Notes: a model not told the origin generated them from the sequence alone. A DNA stretch of 64,000 bases from Xanthobacter autotrophicus (GCF_030015065.1 NZ_JAIVFN010000003.1:49293-113292), one strand, 5' to 3'. Shown: positions 51,139 to 59,595, counted from the stretch's first letter. A program made the numbers and translations.

Positions 51139-51248
51139 CGTCATGGCCGGGCTCATCCCGGCCATCCACGCCCCGCAGCTGGGAACACCTTTCGGAGGTT
51201 GAACATGCGGCTTGGCGTGGATGCCCGGCACAAGGCCGGGCATGACGG
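51139..51248. repeat. 110-bp inverted-repeat element (second family)
   Basis: The left end TCATGGCCGGGCTCATCCCG and the right end GGCACAAGGCCGGGCATGAC are imperfect inverted copies of each other. Both also carry the inner CATCCACGC and GCGTGGATG pair. The element lies in the 336-base soxB-soxC gap. Similar GTCATGGCCGGGC repeats are common in Hyphomicrobiales genomes (general knowledge). Confidence 0.7.
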
Positions 51249-51391
51249 AGTTGAGGGACAAATGGTCGTGAAGAACGAACGAGGGTGAGAATCGGACGGC
51301 GGTGAAGAAGGGACAACGGGTGCAATCGTTCCCTCCGCCCTCATCTCACCGGCACGCCAAACCCCATCCTCCGGCACCGCGTTTCGTCATA

Positions 51392-51420
51392 AATATTCAA
51401 ACTTACGAATAAAAGAATAT
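51392..51420. promoter_or_regulatory. Candidate SoxR site upstream of soxC
   Basis: ATATTC (51393-51398) and GAATAA (51407-51412) are inverted across eight bases, and GAATAT repeats at 51415-51420. The patch is AT-rich in GC-rich DNA and lies just ahead of the soxC ribosome site (CAGGGAGGAC). It may mark a separate promoter for soxCD. Confidence 0.4.
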
Positions 51421-51433
51421 CAGGGAGGACGCC

Positions 51434-52756
51434 ATGTCCGATAACACTCTCCCCCACACCGGCCGCCCCGCCGGGACCGGCACCGCCCCGCCGCTCTCGC
51501 GGCGCCGCTTCCTGTCCGTGGCGGGACTGGGGGCCGGAGCGGCCGCGGCCGGCGCCGGTGTCCTGGGCGCCGGCCCCGCAGCCGCAGCCGGCCCGGACCC
51601 CAACATCGTGCCGGTGCCGGACTGGACGAAGACCCTGGGCCCAGGCGTCAACGTCAACCCCTACGGCAAGCCCTCGAAATTCGAGAAGGACGTGGTGCGG
51701 CGCGAGGTGACCTGGCTCACCGCCAGCTCGGAAAGCTCGGTGAGCTTCACCCCGCTCTACGCCCTCGACGGGGTCATCACCCCCAACGGCCTGTGCTTCG
51801 TGCGCCATCACGGCGGCGAGGCGGAGATCGACCCGGACAAGTACCGTTTCATGATCCATGGCATGGTGGAAAAGGAACTGGTCTTCACCCTGGAAGACAT
51901 CAAGCGCATGCCGGGCCGGGTGAACCGCGCCTACTTCCTGGAATGCGCGGCCAATTCGGGCATGGAGTGGCGCGGCGCGCAGCTCAACGGCTGCCAGTTC
52001 ACCCATGGCATGATCCACAACGTGTTCTATACCGGCGTGCCGCTGCGCGCGTTCCTCGACATAGCCGGGGTGAAGCCCAAGGGCAAATGGGTGCTGGCCG
52101 AGGGCGCCGACGCCGCGGCGATGACGCGCTCCATCCCCATCGAGAAGGCGCTGGACGACTGCCTCGTCGCCTTCGCCATGAACGGGGAGGCGCTGCGGCC
52201 CGAGCAGGGCTATCCGGTGCGCCTCGTGGTGCCCGGCTGGGAAGGCAACATGTGGATCAAGTGGCTGCGCCGCATCAAGGTGGGCGACCAGCCGTGGCAG
52301 CAGCGCGAGGAAACCTCGAAATACACCGACCTCCTCGCCGATGGCCGCTCCCGCCGCTTCACCTTCATCATGGACGCGAAATCCGTGGTGACGAGCCCGA
52401 GCCCGCAGGCCCCCCTGCGCCAGAAGGGGCCGAACGTGCTCACCGGCATCGCCTGGTCCGGGCGCGGCACCATCAGGCGGGTGGACGTGTCGCTGGACGG
52501 CGGGCGCAACTGGACCACCGCGCGCATCGAGGGGCCGGCCTATCCCATGGCCATGACGCGCTTCTACCTGGACTTCGACTGGGCCGGGCAAGAGCTGATG
52601 GTGCAGTCCCGCGCCATGGACGACACCGGCTATGTACAGCCTACCAAGACCGAGCTGCGCGCCGTGCGCGGCACCAATTCCATCTATCACAACAATGGCA
52701 TCCAGACATGGCTGGTGCGCTCCAACGGGGAGACGGAAAATGTGGAAGTCGGCTGA
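51434..52756 (+). CDS. soxC: Molybdenum subunit SoxC of sulfane dehydrogenase
   Basis: The protein has 440 residues. A twin-arginine signal (SRRRFLSVAGLGAGAAAAGAG) is followed by a sulfite-oxidase-type molybdopterin fold. The molybdenum-binding cysteine is in YFLECAANSGMEWRG (about residue 171), then PVRLVVPGWEGNMWIKWLRR and the dimer domain with AWSGRGTIRRVDVS. With SoxD it oxidises the SoxY-bound sulfane sulfur. The downstream soxD start lies inside its last codons (17-base overlap). Confidence 0.95.
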   Translation: MSDNTLPHTGRPAGTGTAPPLSRRRFLSVAGLGAGAAAAGAGVLGAGPAAAAGPDPNIVPVPDWTKTLGPGVNVNPYGKPSKFEKDVVRREVTWLTASSESSVSFTPLYALDGVITPNGLCFVRHHGGEAEIDPDKYRFMIHGMVEKELVFTLEDIKRMPGRVNRAYFLECAANSGMEWRGAQLNGCQFTHGMIHNVFYTGVPLRAFLDIAGVKPKGKWVLAEGADAAAMTRSIPIEKALDDCLVAFAMNGEALRPEQGYPVRLVVPGWEGNMWIKWLRRIKVGDQPWQQREETSKYTDLLADGRSRRFTFIMDAKSVVTSPSPQAPLRQKGPNVLTGIAWSGRGTIRRVDVSLDGGRNWTTARIEGPAYPMAMTRFYLDFDWAGQELMVQSRAMDDTGYVQPTKTELRAVRGTNSIYHNNGIQTWLVRSNGETENVEVG

Positions 52757-53528
52757 GGCGCTGCTGGTCGCGTCCGCGCTCCTTCTCGCCGTCCCCGCCG
52801 GCGCCGCGCCCGAGGTGAAGGGCGCGCCCGCCAGGGCCGGGGCGCAAGAAAAGCCGGAGGTGGAGAAGGCGAGCATGGAGAAGGGCAAGCCGCAGCAGGC
52901 GGCCAATGTCCCCGCCGGCGCCCCGCCGGCGCCGGCCGCGAAGGCCATCGCGCTGGGCCGTCCGGCCCTGCCGGAGGAGATCGCCGCCTGGAACATCGAC
53001 GTGCGGCCGGACGGCGAGGGCCTGCCGGAGGGCAAGGGATCGGTGAAGGAGGGCGAAACGCTGTTCCTGCACAGCTGCGCCGTCTGCCACGGCGAGTTCG
53101 GCGAGGGCGCCGGCCGCTGGCCGGTGCTGGCGGGCGGACAGGGCACGCTGAAATCGGACCGGCCGGAGAAGACCATCGGCTCGTTCTGGCCCTATGCCTC
53201 CACGGTGTTCGACTATGTCCACCGCGCCATGCCCTTCGGCAACAGCCAGTCGCTGACGCCGGACCAGACCTATGCCATCGTGGCCTATCTCCTGAACCTC
53301 AACGATCTGGTGCCGGAAGACTACGTCCTGTCGAAGGAGAATTTCCCCAAGGTGGCGCTGCCCAACCAGGCCAACTTCTACGAGGACGACCGCGAGACCA
53401 CGGAAAAGGCGTTCTGGAAGAAGGAGCCGTGCATGACGGACTGCTCGGGCGAGGTGCACGTCACCGCCCGCGCCCAGATCCTCAACGTGACCCCGGAGGG
53501 CGACGCGCCCAAGGGCAATCTGGAGTGA
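52740..53528 (+). CDS. soxD: Monoheme cytochrome c SoxD
   Basis: The 262-residue protein has a signal peptide (WKSAEALLVASALLLAVPAGAA) and a proline/alanine-rich linker. One heme site is present, HSCAVCHGEFGEG (Cys113-Cys116-His117). The C-terminus has EPCMTDCSG, as at the end of the first heme domain of Paracoccus SoxD, but the second heme domain is missing; Paracoccus SoxD is near 384 residues and diheme. It accepts electrons from SoxC. The gene is short rather than broken: it ends with a normal stop. Confidence 0.92.
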   Translation: MWKSAEALLVASALLLAVPAGAAPEVKGAPARAGAQEKPEVEKASMEKGKPQQAANVPAGAPPAPAAKAIALGRPALPEEIAAWNIDVRPDGEGLPEGKGSVKEGETLFLHSCAVCHGEFGEGAGRWPVLAGGQGTLKSDRPEKTIGSFWPYASTVFDYVHRAMPFGNSQSLTPDQTYAIVAYLLNLNDLVPEDYVLSKENFPKVALPNQANFYEDDRETTEKAFWKKEPCMTDCSGEVHVTARAQILNVTPEGDAPKGNLE

Positions 53529-53572
53529 GAGGGGCCCCCCATGAGCGACCCGCTCCCGAGGAGTGCAGGCAT

Positions 53573-53911
53573 ATGATGTTCCGGCCGGCGCAGCGGATGA
53601 CGGTGCGGGCCCGCCTCATGGCGGCCGGCGCGCTCGTCGCCGCCACGCCGGCCCTCGCCGCCGGCGACCGGGAATTCGGCGCCTATCTCGCCGGGCCGTG
53701 CGTCACCTGCCACCAGCCGTCGGGCCAGGGTGCGGGCGGCATCCCGGTCATTGCCGGCTGGCCGCCGGAGCAGTTCATCGCCGTGATGGACTCCTACCGG
53801 CGCAAGCAGCGCGAGCACGCGGTGATGCGCGCGCTGGCGGCGGCCCTTTCCGACGAGGAGATCGCCGCCCTCGCCGCCTATTTCGCGGAGCTGGAACCCG
53901 CGCCGCGATAA
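53573..53911 (+). CDS. Small class I cytochrome c (SoxE/FccA-like)
   Basis: The 112-residue protein has a signal peptide (about residues 1-30) and one heme site GPCVTCHQPSGQG (Cys43-Cys46-His47). The methionine in KQREHAVMRALAAALSDEEIAAL is a likely sixth ligand. It resembles the c553/c4 type found next to flavocytochrome c sulfide dehydrogenase. It is likely the electron acceptor of SoxF, encoded two genes downstream. It lies 44 bases after soxD. Confidence 0.85.
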   Translation: MMFRPAQRMTVRARLMAAGALVAATPALAAGDREFGAYLAGPCVTCHQPSGQGAGGIPVIAGWPPEQFIAVMDSYRRKQREHAVMRALAAALSDEEIAALAAYFAELEPAPR

Positions 53912-53979
53912 CGCGGCGCGGCAAAGGAAACGAGACGCGCAACGGCGTCCGGAGAACGCAGGACGGGCACGCGGGTCGG

Positions 53980-54097
53980 CTAGAGCGCGATCCGAGCAAA
54001 TTGGATCAATTTGCTCGGGGAATCGCCCTCTAAATGCAAGAAAGAGAACGCGTTCTCCGATCAGCTTGCGATGCAAGCAGATCGGCGCGTGCTCTAG
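53980..54097 (+). repeat. Complete 118-bp two-hairpin element within the sox operon
   Basis: It begins CTAGAGCGCGATCCGAGC and ends GCGCGTGCTCTAG, so its ends are inverted copies. The left stem pairs CCGAGCAAATTG with CAATTTGCTCGG (perfect, 12 bases, loop GAT). The right stem pairs CCGATCAGCTTGC with GCAAGCAGATCGG (one mismatch). It lies between the small cytochrome gene and the DsrE-like gene. Confidence 0.88.
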
Positions 54098-54129
54098 CCC
54101 GCTCCGCGCGCCCCCAACGGGAGGACCAC

Positions 54130-54636
54130 ATGCCGAATTTCGATCGCCGGGCCTTCCTCGGCACCATGGCGCTGGCCGGCACGGTGCCGGTGGCGGCCCG
54201 CGCTGCCCAGAGCCTCGAGCTCAAGGACATCGCCAAGGAGGCGGACAATGCCTGCCTCTATCACTGCGACTTCGGCGATCCGCCGCGCTTCGTGCAGATG
54301 CTCACCAACATCTCCAACCATTATTCGGCCTACGGTGCGGACCCGTTCGCGCTGCAGCTTGCCATCGTGGCGCACGGGCCGGGGGTGAAGTTCTTCCTCG
54401 AGACCCTCGACGGCACCACATGGCGCGACGAGGTGATGGTGCCCGCCATCTTCGAGAAGGTGGAGGCGGTCGCGAAAAACGGGCTCAGGATCTATCTGTG
54501 CTCCATCACCTTCGAGCGGCTGAAGCTCGACAGGGCCAGAGTGCGCCAGGCCCCCTACATCGCCTTCGTGCCCTCCGGGGTCGCCACCGTGGGCGCGCTT
54601 CAGAACAAGGGTTTTGCCTACATCAAGATCGGATGA
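54130..54636 (+). CDS. Exported DsrE/DsrF-like protein
   Basis: The protein has 168 residues from the ATG at 54130 after GGGAGGACC. A twin-arginine-like signal (FDRRAFLGTMALAGTVPVAARA) is followed by a DsrE-type fold: CDFGDPPRFVQMLTNISNHY, LQLAIVAHGPGVKFFL and GLRIYLCSITFERLKLD. The single late cysteine in YLCSITF sits where sulfur-carrying DsrE proteins have their active cysteine. It may hold sulfur in the periplasm between SoxF and SoxYZ (inference). It is flanked by the small cytochrome and SoxF genes. Confidence 0.85.
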   Translation: MPNFDRRAFLGTMALAGTVPVAARAAQSLELKDIAKEADNACLYHCDFGDPPRFVQMLTNISNHYSAYGADPFALQLAIVAHGPGVKFFLETLDGTTWRDEVMVPAIFEKVEAVAKNGLRIYLCSITFERLKLDRARVRQAPYIAFVPSGVATVGALQNKGFAYIKIG

Positions 54637-54659
54637 ACCGACACACGAAGGAGGAAACC

Positions 54660-55928
54660 ATGACCGTTTCCCGCAGGCATTTTCTCGCCGCCGCAGGCCT
54701 TGCGGTCCTGCCGCTCGGCGCACCCGCCGTCCTCGGGCAGGGCAAGCCCCGCCTCGTGGTGGTGGGCGGCGGCGCGGGCGGCGCCACCGCCGCGCGCTAC
54801 GTGGCGAAGGATTCCGCCGGCGCCATCGAGGTAACCCTCGTGGAGCCGAACCGCACCTATGTCACCTGCTTCCATTCCAACCTCTTCCTGGGCGGCTTCC
54901 GCAGCTTCGACAGCCTCCTGCACGGCTATGAGGGGCTGGCGAAGGACGGCGTGCGCCTCGTCCACGAGGCGGCGTCCGCCATCGACCGCGACCGGCGCGA
55001 GGTGGTGCTCGCGAGCGGTGGCCGCCTGCCCTACGACCGGCTCATCCTCTCCCCCGGCATCGACCTGAACTACGGCTCGGTCCCCGGCTGGAGCAAGGAG
55101 GCCGAGGACATCATGCCCCACGCCTGGAAGGCGGGGCCGCAGACGAAGCTCTTGAAGGCGAAGCTCGATCAGGTGCCGGATGGCGGCCTGATCGTCATGA
55201 TCGCCCCGCCCAACCCCTATCGCTGCCCGCCCGGCCCCTATGAGCGCGTCTCCATGATGGCGCATGTGCTCAAGACCACGGGACGGGGGCGGGCGAAGAT
55301 CATCGTCATCGATCCCAAGCAGAAATTCTCCAAGCAGGGCCTGTTCCAGGAGGGGTGGGAGAAACACTATTCCGGCATGGTCGAGTGGATGGCACCGGAC
55401 ATCTCGGACGGCCTGAAATCCGTGGACCCGAAGACCTCCACCGTGGTCACCGGCTTCGAGACCTATCGCGACGCCGCCCTCGTCAACGTCATCCCGGCCC
55501 AGATGGCCGGGGCCATCGCCCGGCAGGCGGAGCTTGCGGACGCATCCGGCTGGTGCCCCATTGATCCCGACAGCATGGCCTCGCGCATGGAGGCGGCCAT
55601 CTTCGTCATCGGCGATGCCGCCATTCCCGGCGACATGCCCAAATCCGCCTTCGCGGCCAACAGCCAGGCCAAGGTCGCGGCCATGAAGGCCCGTGCCGAT
55701 CTGATCGGCGCGCGCGCCTTCCCGGCCCGCTACGCCAACACCTGCTGGAGCCTCATCGCCCCCGACGACGCGGTGAAGGTGGGCGGCCGCTACGCCCCCG
55801 CCGACGGGAAGATCCGCGAGGTGGAGGGCTTCATCTCCAAGACCGGCGAGCCGCCCGAGCTGCGCCGGGCGACCCAGGGCGAGAACATGGGCTGGTACGC
55901 CGCCATCACCGCCGACATCTTCGGGTGA
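54660..55928 (+). CDS. soxF: Flavocytochrome c sulfide dehydrogenase flavoprotein SoxF
   Basis: The protein has 422 residues from the ATG at 54660 after AAGGAGGAAACC. A twin-arginine-like signal (VSRRHFLAAAGLAVLPLG) precedes the FAD motif LVVVGGGAGGATAARYVA (about residues 32-49). Cysteines typical of the redox disulfide are in PNPYRCPPGPYER and ANTCWSLIAP. The FCSD-flavin domain ends with the FISKTGEPPELRRA tail. It should oxidise sulfide and pass electrons to a cytochrome c. It closes the sox operon. Confidence 0.93.
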   Translation: MTVSRRHFLAAAGLAVLPLGAPAVLGQGKPRLVVVGGGAGGATAARYVAKDSAGAIEVTLVEPNRTYVTCFHSNLFLGGFRSFDSLLHGYEGLAKDGVRLVHEAASAIDRDRREVVLASGGRLPYDRLILSPGIDLNYGSVPGWSKEAEDIMPHAWKAGPQTKLLKAKLDQVPDGGLIVMIAPPNPYRCPPGPYERVSMMAHVLKTTGRGRAKIIVIDPKQKFSKQGLFQEGWEKHYSGMVEWMAPDISDGLKSVDPKTSTVVTGFETYRDAALVNVIPAQMAGAIARQAELADASGWCPIDPDSMASRMEAAIFVIGDAAIPGDMPKSAFAANSQAKVAAMKARADLIGARAFPARYANTCWSLIAPDDAVKVGGRYAPADGKIREVEGFISKTGEPPELRRATQGENMGWYAAITADIFG

Positions 55929-55942
55929 CGGGGGAGCCGCCC

Positions 55943-57523
55943 TCAATGCCCACCGCCCCCGGTCCCGCCTGGCTTGGGGCGGCGCATGAGGGGGGCGGCG
56001 GCGACGAGGGCAAGGAACAGGAAGGTGAGCAGGTAGAAGACGTCGGCGAAGGACATCACCAGCGCCTCGCGCCGCACCAGCAGCGCCATCTGCTTCAGCG
56101 CCGCGTCGGAGGCCTGCGAGCCGAGCCCGGCGAAGGCCGCGGCGAGGCCGTCGAGCCGCTCCAGCGCCACCGCGCTGCCCCATTCCACGCTCTCGTGCAG
56201 GCGCGCGAGGTGCAGGTCCCAGCGGGTGTTGAGCACAGTGTTGATGAGGGCGAGGCCCACCGCCCCGCCCAGGTTCCGGGTGAGGTTGAACAGGCCCGAC
56301 GCGTTCTTCAACTGCGCCGGCGGCAGCGTCCCCAGCGACAGATTGTTGATGGGGATCATGGCCATCATCAGCGAGGTGCCGCGCAGCATCTGCGGGATCA
56401 GCAGCTCCCAGAAATCCCAGTCCTTGGTGATGAAGGTGATCCACCATGTGCCCAGCGCGAAGCCGGCGAAGGCGGCGCCGATCATGATCCTCGGATCGAG
56501 CCGCGTCATCAGCCGGCCGGCGATGGGGGCGGTGATGAACATGAAGATGCCGGTGACGAACATGGTCTCGCCGATCTGGAGCGCCGAATAGCCCCGCACC
56601 CGGCCGAGATAGACCGGGTAGAGATAGGTGAGCCCGTAGAGCCCGATGCCCAGCACGAAGCTGAAGGCCGAGCCGATGGCGAAATTGCGGTTCACGAAGG
56701 CGCGGATATCCACCACCGGCTCCCTCGCCTTGAGGACGCGGGCGAAGAACGCCACCGCCGAGACCGCGCAGACGATAGCGAAGGCGAGGATGTACTCGTC
56801 CTCGAACCAGTCGTTGGTGGGGCCCTCCTCCAGCACGAATTCGAGGCTGCCGAGGAAGCCCGCCATGAACAGGAGACCCCACCAGTCGAAGCGGTCGAGG
56901 AGGGCGAAGTCCGGCTCGTCGAAGTCGATCAGCGTCACCGACGCGAGCACCACCAAGATGCCCGGCACCACGTTGACGAGGAACAGCCAGTGCCAGGAGA
57001 AGAGGTCGGTGAGATAGCCGCCCACGGTGGGCCCGATGGTGGGCGCCAGCGTCGCCACGAGGCCGATCATGGGTGCCACGATGGGCTGCTTCTCCTTCGG
57101 GAACACCGAATAGGCCGCGGCGAACACGGTGGGGATCATGCCGCCGCCGAGGAAGCCCTGGAGCGCGCGATAGGCGATCATCTGCTCGATGGAGGTGGCC
57201 GTCGCGCACATGAAGCTCATGAGCGTGAACCCCGCCGCCGAGGCCGCGAACAGCCAGCGGGTGGACAGCGCCCGCGACAGGAAGCCCGAGAGCGGGATCA
57301 TCACCACCTCGGCAATGAGGTAGCTGGTCTGCACCCAGGAGATCTCGTCCGAGGAGGCGGCGAGCCCGGCCTGGATCTCCGCGAGGGATGCCGAGACGAT
57401 CTGGATGTCCAGGATCGCCATGAACATGCCGAACACCATGCACAGGAAGGCGACCATGCGCCGTCCTTCGACGCCGGGCGCCGCAGGAGCGCCGGAGGAG
57501 GCGTGGGTGATGGCGGTGGACAT
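55943..57523 (-). CDS. EmrB/QacA (DHA2) family multidrug efflux permease
   Basis: The protein has 526 residues with about 14 membrane helices. DHA2 motifs include VSASLAEIQAGLAASSDEISWVQTSYLIAE, LSGFLSRALSTRWLF and GGGMIPTVFAAAYSVFP. It exports hydrophobic compounds using the proton gradient, with an HlyD-type partner encoded just upstream on the same strand (32-base gap). Drug specificity is unknown. It is convergent with soxF. Confidence 0.92.
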   Translation of the reverse strand: MSTAITHASSGAPAAPGVEGRRMVAFLCMVFGMFMAILDIQIVSASLAEIQAGLAASSDEISWVQTSYLIAEVVMIPLSGFLSRALSTRWLFAASAAGFTLMSFMCATATSIEQMIAYRALQGFLGGGMIPTVFAAAYSVFPKEKQPIVAPMIGLVATLAPTIGPTVGGYLTDLFSWHWLFLVNVVPGILVVLASVTLIDFDEPDFALLDRFDWWGLLFMAGFLGSLEFVLEEGPTNDWFEDEYILAFAIVCAVSAVAFFARVLKAREPVVDIRAFVNRNFAIGSAFSFVLGIGLYGLTYLYPVYLGRVRGYSALQIGETMFVTGIFMFITAPIAGRLMTRLDPRIMIGAAFAGFALGTWWITFITKDWDFWELLIPQMLRGTSLMMAMIPINNLSLGTLPPAQLKNASGLFNLTRNLGGAVGLALINTVLNTRWDLHLARLHESVEWGSAVALERLDGLAAAFAGLGSQASDAALKQMALLVRREALVMSFADVFYLLTFLFLALVAAAPLMRRPKPGGTGGGGH

Positions 57524-57555
57524 GGCTCGGCTCCTCGTGCCCGGACGGCCGACGC

Positions 57556-58800
57556 TCAGGAGGCGTCGGCGCGGGTATCGACGACGGCGGTCACCGACAT
57601 GCCCGGCCGCAGGCCGTGGCCCTCGAGCGCCCCGGCGTCAAAGCCGATGCGCACCGGGATGCGCTGCACGATCTTGGTGAAATTGCCGGTGGCGTTCTCC
57701 GGCGGCAAAAGGCTGAACACCGAGCCCGAGGCCGGGGACACGCTCATGACCGTGCCGGAGAAGTCGCGGTCGGGATAGGCATCCACGAACACGCGCACCT
57801 TCTGGCCCTGGTGCAGGCGGCCGAGCTGGGTCTCCTTGAAGTTGGCGTCCACATAGACGCCGGCGAGCGGCACGATGGCGGCAAGGCGCGTGCCGGGCTG
57901 CACCAATTGGCCCACCTGGACCGCGCGGTTGCCCACCACGCCGTCGATGGGCGCGCGCACCACGGTGAAGCCGAGGTCGCGCTGCGCCTGGTCGCGGGCA
58001 GTGCGATACTCGTCGAGCACGCGGGCGGCCTCGATGCGCTGCGCCTTCAGCACCGCCACCGCGGCCTCGGAGGAGGCCACGGAGGCCCGGCCGGCAGCGA
58101 CGCTCGCCTGGGCCTTGTCGCGGTCGGCTCGGGCATTGTCGAGCACCGACTGGCTGGCGAAATTGGAGCTGGCAAGCTTGCTCTGCCGGTCGAACTCCAG
58201 CTGCGTGCGCTGGAGGTCCGTCTGATTGGCGGCAAGCTGCGCCCGGACCTGCGCCACGGTGGCCTCGGCCGCCTTCTCCTGCTCGTCGAAGCGCGAGAGG
58301 GCCGCCTCCTGCGTGGCGATCTTGTCCTGCGCGGCACGCAGGGCGAGGGCGTAGTCGCCGTCGTCAATGCGCGCGATCACGTCGCCGGCCTTCACCCACT
58401 GGTTGGCGACGACCTCCACGCTCTTCACGTAGCCGCCCACCTTGGCGGCGAGGAGAGAGGTGTCGGCGCCCACATAGGCATCGTCGGTGGACACCTCGAA
58501 GCGGCCCACCTGCCACCAGTGGACGCCGTAGGTGCCGCCGCCCGCGAGCAGCGCGGCGACGAGCGCGCCGAAAACGAAGGGCTTCACCGAGCGCTTCTTC
58601 GGAGCGACCCCGCCGTCCGCCGCCGGCGGTGCGGCTTCGGCGCGGGGCGCCTCCCTGGGCGCTCCTCCCGGCCGCTTCAGCACGGTCACGCCGACGGTCG
58701 GCGCGGGAGATTCGGCCAGCGGGGATTCGGGCAGTGGGGAGGCCGCATCCGCCGCAGCCGTCTCGATCCTGTTCGCCTGTGTCACGGTCGTTCTCCGCAT
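57556..58800 (-). CDS. EmrA-type membrane fusion protein
   Basis: The 414-residue protein has a proline/alanine-rich cytoplasmic leader, one membrane helix (PFVFGALVAALLAGGGTYGV, about residues 75-95), a biotinyl-lipoyl-like segment (STDDAYVGADTSLLAAKVGGYV), a coiled coil (about 150-270) and the barrel region. It joins the DHA2 permease to the outer membrane. The gene starts close to two copies of a TetR-type operator and is divergent from the regulator gene. Confidence 0.92.
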   Translation of the reverse strand: MRRTTVTQANRIETAAADAASPLPESPLAESPAPTVGVTVLKRPGGAPREAPRAEAAPPAADGGVAPKKRSVKPFVFGALVAALLAGGGTYGVHWWQVGRFEVSTDDAYVGADTSLLAAKVGGYVKSVEVVANQWVKAGDVIARIDDGDYALALRAAQDKIATQEAALSRFDEQEKAAEATVAQVRAQLAANQTDLQRTQLEFDRQSKLASSNFASQSVLDNARADRDKAQASVAAGRASVASSEAAVAVLKAQRIEAARVLDEYRTARDQAQRDLGFTVVRAPIDGVVGNRAVQVGQLVQPGTRLAAIVPLAGVYVDANFKETQLGRLHQGQKVRVFVDAYPDRDFSGTVMSVSPASGSVFSLLPPENATGNFTKIVQRIPVRIGFDAGALEGHGLRPGMSVTAVVDTRADAS

Positions 58801-58815
58801 GGCGCGAATTTTTTT

Positions 58816-58832
58816 GACTGAACGGTTCAGTC
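58816..58832. promoter_or_regulatory. TetR-type operator, copy 1
   Basis: GACTGAAC and GTTCAGTC form a perfect inverted repeat around one G, 16 bases upstream of the emrA-type start. It matches the site at 58857. Confidence 0.75.
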
Positions 58833-58856
58833 CAGCATCTGGAGGGAGTATATTAA

Positions 58857-58872
58857 ACTAAACTGTTCAGTC
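58857..58872. promoter_or_regulatory. TetR-type operator, copy 2
   Basis: ACTAAAC and GTTCAGT around T repeat the first site with one mismatch. It lies between the divergent pump and regulator genes, over the likely promoter of both. Confidence 0.65.
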
Positions 58873-58932
58873 AAACATTTTGACAGCGCGTCCCGCCGCT
58901 CCTATGCAGGACGTGTGTCAGGAAGGGTGAAG

Positions 58933-59595
58933 ATGAGGCATCCCAGAAAGGTCGCGGCGCCTGAGGCGAGCGTTGCGCCCGAACCCGCCGAGCCCGAGGT
59001 CAGGAAGCGCCGCGACATCATCGACGGCGCCCGCCGCGTGTTCTTCGACCGGGGCTTCGACGGCGCCAGCATGGACGAGATCGCCCGCGCCAGCGCGGTC
59101 TCCAAGGCCACCATCTATGTCTATTTCGCCAGCAAGGAAGAGCTGTTCCAGGCGCTGGTGGAAACCGACCGCCGCAAGTCCGCCGAGCGCCTGTTCGAGT
59201 TCGATCCGGACGACGCCGACGTGGAAAGCCTGCTGAAGCGCATCGGCATGTCGTTCATGACCATGATGGTGGAGCCCGATCACATCCGGCTCGTGCGTAT
59301 GGTCATCGGCGCCGCCGAGAAGTTCCCGGCGGTGGGCCGCACCTTCTTCGATGCCGGCCCCTGCCACGGCGGCCGGCGCCTCGCCGACCTCATCGCCCGC
59401 CAGGCCGAGCTCGGCCACCTCAAGGTGGATGACTGCGAGATGGCCGCCTTCCAGTTCTTCAACCTGTGCCAGGGCAATCTGGTGAAGGGACTGATGTTCG
59501 GCACCGGCCAGCAGCCGACCCCCGACGAGATCGAGCGCACGGTCGCCGGGGCGGTGCGGGTGTTCCTCGCGGCCTATGGCGTTTTGCGAAACTAG
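58933..59595 (+). CDS. TetR family repressor of the EmrAB-type pump
   Basis: The protein has 220 residues from the ATG at 58933, which follows GGAAGGG; a GTG at 58915 is less likely. The helix-turn-helix reads RRDIIDGARRVFFDRGFDGASMDEIARASAVSKATIYVYFASKEELF (about residues 25-71). The C-terminal part is of the TetR_C_7/AcrR type (LFEFDPDDADVESLLKR). It probably represses itself and the divergent pump by binding the two palindromes. The 387-base stretch after it (59596-59982) has no gene, only a short palindrome (TTGCGC-CA-GCGCAA at 59708-59721). Confidence 0.9.
   Translation: MRHPRKVAAPEASVAPEPAEPEVRKRRDIIDGARRVFFDRGFDGASMDEIARASAVSKATIYVYFASKEELFQALVETDRRKSAERLFEFDPDDADVESLLKRIGMSFMTMMVEPDHIRLVRMVIGAAEKFPAVGRTFFDAGPCHGGRRLADLIARQAELGHLKVDDCEMAAFQFFNLCQGNLVKGLMFGTGQQPTPDEIERTVAGAVRVFLAAYGVLRN

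Noticed and set aside
54618..57443. 941-codon minus-strand frame across soxF and the efflux permease gene
   Set aside because: It spans an out-of-frame reading of the permease gene and the antisense of soxF; no motif is present.
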